NCBI GenBank assembly: GCA_964507025.1
Contig: CAZDOK010000001.1
Location: 310,001 to 374,000, forward strand
Length of the DNA: 64,000 nt
From: Amarobacter sp964507025
GTDB taxonomy: Bacteria > Chloroflexota > Dehalococcoidia > Tepidiformales > Tepidiformaceae
Direction: 5' to 3'
This document shows, one piece after another, positions 60,694-64,000 of the stretch. Under the pieces are notes generated by a model that was given only the letters and a program-made list of their open reading frames with translations, did no database searches and was not told the origin of the DNA. The position numbers and the translations under genes are program-made. Position 1 is the stretch's first letter, and each line of letters starts with the position of its first letter.

Positions 60694-60957
60694 TCACTCG
60701 GGGGCGACCAGCATGCCCACGAGCATCTGCATCACCAGCAGCCCGATGATTGCCATCAGGGGACTCATGTCGATCATCCCCGTGTTCGGCATGAATCGCC
60801 GGAACGGCTCGATGATGGGTTCGGTAACCCGGTGAAGCATCTGGTAGAGCGTGCTGGTTTGGTCCACCGGGAACCAGCTGAGCAGCGACCGGGCGATGAT
60901 CGCCCACGTCAACAGGTTCAGCCAGGTATAGGTCAGCTGGGCGACGTACGGGTTGAT
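60694..60957 (-). CDS. YggT family membrane protein (first copy)
   Basis: 87 residues if started at ATC 60957. Two helices carry the YggT pattern: ARSLLSWFPVD, then TEPIIEPFRRFMPNTGMIDMSPL. The frame is open upstream with no ATG or GTG; the ATC has GGAG 7 bases before it. A TTG at 60912 would cut off the first membrane segment. Linked to proC/yggS, the usual context for YggT; in many bacteria it affects division or osmotic tolerance. Confidence 0.7.
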   Translation of the reverse strand: MNPYVAQLTYTWLNLLTWAIIARSLLSWFPVDQTSTLYQMLHRVTEPIIEPFRRFMPNTGMIDMSPLMAIIGLLVMQMLVGMLVAPE

Positions 60958-61025
60958 GGCCGGTCTCCGGGAGACGGGATGCAGTGCTTCTCAGGATACC
61001 AGATCGACCGAAAGCCCCGGGAAGC

Positions 61026-61286
61026 TCACTGGTTCGCAGCCGTCTGGACCACCGTGATCATCACGTAGAGCACGATGATGACGATCATCGCCGAGAAATC
61101 GATCATGCCTGTCCTCGGCATGATGCGCCGCACCGGATCGATCAGCGGCTCCGTCACCAAGTCGAGCAGCCGGACAAGCTCGTTGTTCCGGTCGATGGGG
61201 AACCAGCTCAGCAGCGAGCGGATGACAATGGCGAAGATGAGTGCGTACAGGAACAGGACGAAGATGCTCGCGATCTGGTCGTTCAT
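61026..61286 (-). CDS. YggT family membrane protein (second copy)
   Basis: 86 residues, two hydrophobic helices and RSLLSWFPIDRNNELVRLLD...TEPLIDPVRRIMPRTGMIDFS. It is a paralogue of the gene just downstream, indicating tandem duplication. The ATG shares a base with the proC stop. Confidence 0.88.
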   Translation of the reverse strand: MNDQIASIFVLFLYALIFAIVIRSLLSWFPIDRNNELVRLLDLVTEPLIDPVRRIMPRTGMIDFSAMIVIIVLYVMITVVQTAANQ

Positions 61287-62077
61287 CAGCTGTTCCCCAG
61301 CTCGATGGCGCGCCGGTGAGCGGCACGGATCGCCTCGCCAACAGCTGCCCGGAACGCTCCCTTCTCCAGCTCGTGCAGCGCCGCGGCGGTCGTCCCGGCT
61401 GGAGACGTGACCATGGCCCGCAGCTCTGCCGCGGGGCGTCCCGCGGCCTGGGCATACACCGCCGCACCGTAGACCGTCTGCAGCACCATCTCCTCCGCTT
61501 GCGCCCGGGGTAGCCCCACCGCTACCGCGCCTTCGACCATCGCCTCGATGAACAGGAACACATACGCCGGCCCGCTCCCGCTCACCGCGGTCGCCATGTC
61601 CAGCTTCTTCTCGTCCTCGACGGAGATCTCCCGGCCGATGGAAGCGAGCAGGTTGCGTGCCAGCTCCCGTTGCTCGGCCGAAACCGCCCCGGTCGCCGTC
61701 CACACGCTCATGCCGGCCTTGGCTGCCACGGGAGTGTTGGGCATCACCCGCACGACCCGGTCGTGGTTGAACTCGCGCGCGATGGTCTCGATCCGGACGC
61801 CGGCCATGATCGAGAGCAGCAGCGCATCAGGTTTGAGCGTGCCCCGCACGGACTTGATGTCTTGCGGCTTGACCGAAAGGATGACCAGGCCGGCATCGGC
61901 CATCGTCTCGGCCGGGTCGCCGGACACGCTCACACCGTACACGCTGTGGAGCTGCGCACGTCGCGCCTCCACCACGTCGCACACGCATACGAGCGGAGCA
62001 TCGAACACACCACGTTCGAGTGCCGCCGCGAGGATGGCCTCGCCCATCACCCCACCGCCAATAATCGCGACCTTCAC
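61286..62077 (-). CDS. proC: Pyrroline-5-carboxylate reductase
   Basis: Last step of proline synthesis. 263 residues with N-terminal Rossmann GGGVMGEAIL, the VKPQD motif and the C-terminal SGSGPAYVFLFIEAMVE...SPAGTTAAALHELE signature. It overlaps yggS by 4 bases. Confidence 0.94.
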   Translation of the reverse strand: MKVAIIGGGVMGEAILAAALERGVFDAPLVCVCDVVEARRAQLHSVYGVSVSGDPAETMADAGLVILSVKPQDIKSVRGTLKPDALLLSIMAGVRIETIAREFNHDRVVRVMPNTPVAAKAGMSVWTATGAVSAEQRELARNLLASIGREISVEDEKKLDMATAVSGSGPAYVFLFIEAMVEGAVAVGLPRAQAEEMVLQTVYGAAVYAQAAGRPAAELRAMVTSPAGTTAAALHELEKGAFRAAVGEAIRAAHRRAIELGNS

Positions 62078-62772
62078 TGGCGTTCTCCAAACAGGGCCCG
62101 CCCGACCCGGATGTGTGTCGCACCTTCCTCGATCGCAACCTCGAAGTCGCCGGTCATCCCCATCGAAAGGTGCTCAAGCCCGTGCTCGGCCGCCAGCGTG
62201 CTCAGCCGCCGAAACACCGGTCGTACGGCCTCCGCGTCGGCGGCCAGCGGCGCGACCGTCATCAGCCCGGTCACCCGGATGTTCGGGAGGTCGCGCGCAA
62301 CGGCGAGGAGCGCCGGCAGGTGCTCCGGGGCGATGCCGTACTTCGTGGGCTCGGCGGCGACGTTCACTTCGATCATCAGCGCGGTGGGGTGGGTGGCAGC
62401 AGCGTCGATCGCTCGCAGCAGCCGCTCGGAGTCGACCGCATGAAGTATACCAAAGGTCCCAAGCGCGGCCCGGACCTTGTTGGTCTGCAGGTGGCCAACA
62501 AGATGCCAGGTGGGAACGGCAAGCCCCGAGTGGCACGCTAGCATCCCGACCTCCGCCGCTTTCGCCACACCTTCCCGGACGCGGTTTTCACCGAAGTCGC
62601 TGAGCCCGGCTGCCATCGCCTCGACGACGACCTCCGCCGGCCACGTCTTCGTGACCGCGATAAGCGTCACGTCGGCCGAAGAACGCCCCGCCCGTTCGCA
62701 CGCGCCGGCGATGCGTTTCCGTACCGCCAGCAGGTTCAGGCGGATGGCGTCATGGGTCACCAAGGCGCTCAT
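62074..62772 (-). CDS. YggS family pyridoxal phosphate-binding protein
   Basis: 232 residues. PLP lysine in LIAVTKTWP, FGENRVRE and the SMGMTGDFEVAIEEGATHIRVG phosphate-binding end. It buffers PLP homeostasis and is usually next to proC and yggT, as here. Confidence 0.93.
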   Translation of the reverse strand: MSALVTHDAIRLNLLAVRKRIAGACERAGRSSADVTLIAVTKTWPAEVVVEAMAAGLSDFGENRVREGVAKAAEVGMLACHSGLAVPTWHLVGHLQTNKVRAALGTFGILHAVDSERLLRAIDAAATHPTALMIEVNVAAEPTKYGIAPEHLPALLAVARDLPNIRVTGLMTVAPLAADAEAVRPVFRRLSTLAAEHGLEHLSMGMTGDFEVAIEEGATHIRVGRALFGERQ

Positions 62773-63035
62773 CCGAGGTTGGGTGGGTGTTTCGCTTCCC
62801 ACACCCCGCGTGCGACCAGGCCGCCGGCAACCAGCGCGATCGCTCCCAGCCCAAGCCAGCCGCTGATCATGAACAGCCAGAAGATGAGGATGAGCGCGAA
62901 CACGAACCCGAACAGCAATCCGAGTGGAAGGGCGAGGGTCTTGAACACCACCCAGATGATCGCGAACGTCTCCCGCCACGAGCCGGGCGGCGGCTCGTCC
63001 GGTGGGGGCGTGCTCTGCCCGTAGTAGAACCCCAT
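62769..63035 (-). CDS. Small membrane protein
   Basis: 88 residues. A Pro-rich N-terminus (STPPPDEPPPG) then two hydrophobic helices (about 28-57 and 60-76). The ORF overlaps the yggS start (ATGA) so it belongs to the yggT/proC operon. Function unknown. Confidence 0.65.
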   Translation of the reverse strand: MGFYYGQSTPPPDEPPPGSWRETFAIIWVVFKTLALPLGLLFGFVFALILIFWLFMISGWLGLGAIALVAGGLVARGVWEAKHPPNLG

Positions 63036-63072
63036 GGCCCCAAGTGTACGCGCCCGAGGCTCAACGCATGAG

Positions 63073-63558
63073 CTACGGCATCCCCGCCGCCAGGAACGAC
63101 CAGACGTCGAGCGGAGGCGCTTCGTGCCCGTGGGACGCCAGTGTCGTCGTGATGTTGGTGCGGTGTTCCGTGCCGTGGTTGTACGCCTGGAGCAGGGGGA
63201 TGAACGCCGGCATCTCGAATGGCCTGCCGTTGAACGTGCCGGAGACAGTGGCGCCACCGGACATCTCTGCTGCTATCGCGATGAGCTCGCTGCCCAGGCC
63301 ATCCAGCTCGTTACGGAGCTCACCGAGCCCGGCCAGCACATCTGGAGCTTCGCGGCCTGCCACGATGGTCGTAGCACCTCGCAGGGTCGCTACATAACGC
63401 CGTTCGTTCTCGACGAGGTGCACCAGCGTCTCGTGGACCGTTCCGTAGCCCCCGGGCGAGGTCAACCCAAGCACCTCACCGGGCAGCGTCGCGATGGCGT
63501 CGACAAGTGCCAGGTTGGCCCAGCGGTGGTGGCGGAAGAGGTGGCGCACGGTGCTCAT
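63073..63558 (-). CDS. DinB family protein
   Basis: 161 residues, four-helix DinB/YfiT-type bundle with metal-ligand His at positions in ETLVHLVENE and near HGTEHRTNI. Family members include thiol-dependent enzymes; the substrate is not predicted. Confidence 0.8.
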   Translation of the reverse strand: MSTVRHLFRHHRWANLALVDAIATLPGEVLGLTSPGGYGTVHETLVHLVENERRYVATLRGATTIVAGREAPDVLAGLGELRNELDGLGSELIAIAAEMSGGATVSGTFNGRPFEMPAFIPLLQAYNHGTEHRTNITTTLASHGHEAPPLDVWSFLAAGMP

Positions 63559-63628
63559 GGGGTGAGAGTGTAGACCCGGGGAGGGCGCCAATGGGCTCCC
63601 TCCCCGGGCGCCGGCCGGGCCCCTTACC

Positions 63629-64000
63629 TCACCCGCACTTGTTGTAGAAGCAGTTGTGGCAGATCAGGCAGCCCTCGGCGTAATACAGCACCGCGCCACA
63701 ATCCGGGCAGCCCACGCCGCTCGCGACCGCGTCGCTGTGCTTCGTCGCCGACACACTTGGATTCGTGCTCTCCACCACCTGGTCCGCCGGGATGAGCATG
63801 GGCTGGACAGCCGCGCTCCCACCGCCGAACTTCAGCTCCAGCCAGCGGAACACGTAGTCCACGATGCTGGTCGCGATCGGGATCTGCTTGTTGCTGGTCG
63901 GGCCGCTCGGCTCGAACCGCGTGTTCTTCAGCTTCGAAGCCAGTTCTGAGATCGGCACCCCGTACTGGAGCGCGTAGCTCGTGAGCATCGCCACCGTGTC
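63629..64000 (-). CDS. nrdJ: Adenosylcobalamin-dependent ribonucleotide reductase, C-terminal end
   Basis: The visible 123 residues are the C-terminus of class II RNR, with the TSIVDYVFRWLELKF segment and a terminal cysteine-rich zinc-type region (CPDCG, then CLICHNCFYNKCG). The class II enzyme makes deoxyribonucleotides independent of oxygen, using B12. The bulk of the gene lies beyond the right edge. Confidence 0.92.
   Translation of the reverse strand, partial: DTVAMLTSYALQYGVPISELASKLKNTRFEPSGPTSNKQIPIATSIVDYVFRWLELKFGGGSAAVQPMLIPADQVVESTNPSVSATKHSDAVASGVGCPDCGAVLYYAEGCLICHNCFYNKCG

Noticed and set aside
1..64000. tRNA genes and CRISPR arrays
   Set aside because: Looked for T-arm motifs (GTTCRA) with acceptor pairing and for spaced identical repeats; none convincing on either strand.

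Overview
The window is a dense, high-GC bacterial chromosome segment with about 85 genes, many joined by ATGA, GTGA or TGATG overlaps and with GTG and TTG starts common. No rRNA, tRNA, CRISPR array, transposase or prophage is visible. Housekeeping content (IF3-L35-L20, LepA, B12-dependent ribonucleotide reductase, TatABC, a SAM-I riboswitch, and a GlgP/GH57/GlgA glycogen set) fits a Chloroflexota-like lineage, possibly Dehalococcoidia or Tepidiforma-like. That placement is inference from gene content only.

Layout. 1-5.6 kb (minus): a tight run yceD-rpmF-fabD-fabG-nusB/acp-tatB-tatC-TauE permease-uracil DNA glycosylase, in which NusB and the acyl carrier protein share one unbroken reading frame. 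5.8-8.0 kb (plus): a zinc-ribbon coiled-coil protein directly coupled to a serine recombinase homologue that has lost its catalytic serine and arginines. 8.0-10.5 kb (minus): an export cassette of a small secreted protein, a SipW-type signal peptidase fused to a DUF5305-like ectodomain, and a small glycine-rich RTX-like secreted protein. 10.8-11.5 kb: XdhC-like domain and TatA. 11.5-13.7 kb (minus): a SAM-I riboswitch, a Met-containing leader ORF, then a threonine-synthase family enzyme, a NIL-domain protein and a ThiS/MoaD-like sulfur carrier. 13.8-24.5 kb: secreted proteins, a HExxH lipoprotein, enoyl-CoA hydratase, DMT transporter, DNA glycosylase, prephenate dehydratase, a TrkA pair with a universal stress protein, a biotinyl domain protein, a hairpin-rich non-coding block (22.5-22.86 kb) and an atypical SDR. 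24.7-26.2 kb is a small accessory patch of unrecognised genes, one probably frameshifted. 26.3-41.2 kb: aspartate-semialdehyde dehydrogenase, an ABC exporter with its TetR regulator, MurJ, a GH38 mannosidase, hydrolases and two PPOX-type flavoproteins. 41.2-48.7 kb (minus): thioredoxin-like protein, methylase-MazG fusion, GlgA, GH57, GlgP. 48.8-54.2 kb: HAD-ArgH, malate dehydrogenase, LepA, an AsnC-type ligand domain. 54.3-64 kb: cupin, an unknown 452-residue protein, GalU, infC-rpmI-rplT, a second ABC exporter, two YggT proteins, ProC, YggS, a DinB-family protein and the C-terminus of NrdJ.

The most interesting signals are: the SAM-riboswitch-controlled thrC/NIL/ThiS cluster, which suggests a sulfur-carrier-dependent route to homocysteine rather than plain threonine synthesis; the apparently domesticated, catalytically dead serine recombinase; the NusB-ACP single ORF; the SipW-DUF5305 fusion with its putative substrate; and the unassigned structured block near 22.7 kb. 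All functional calls come from reading the sequence; no database search was run.
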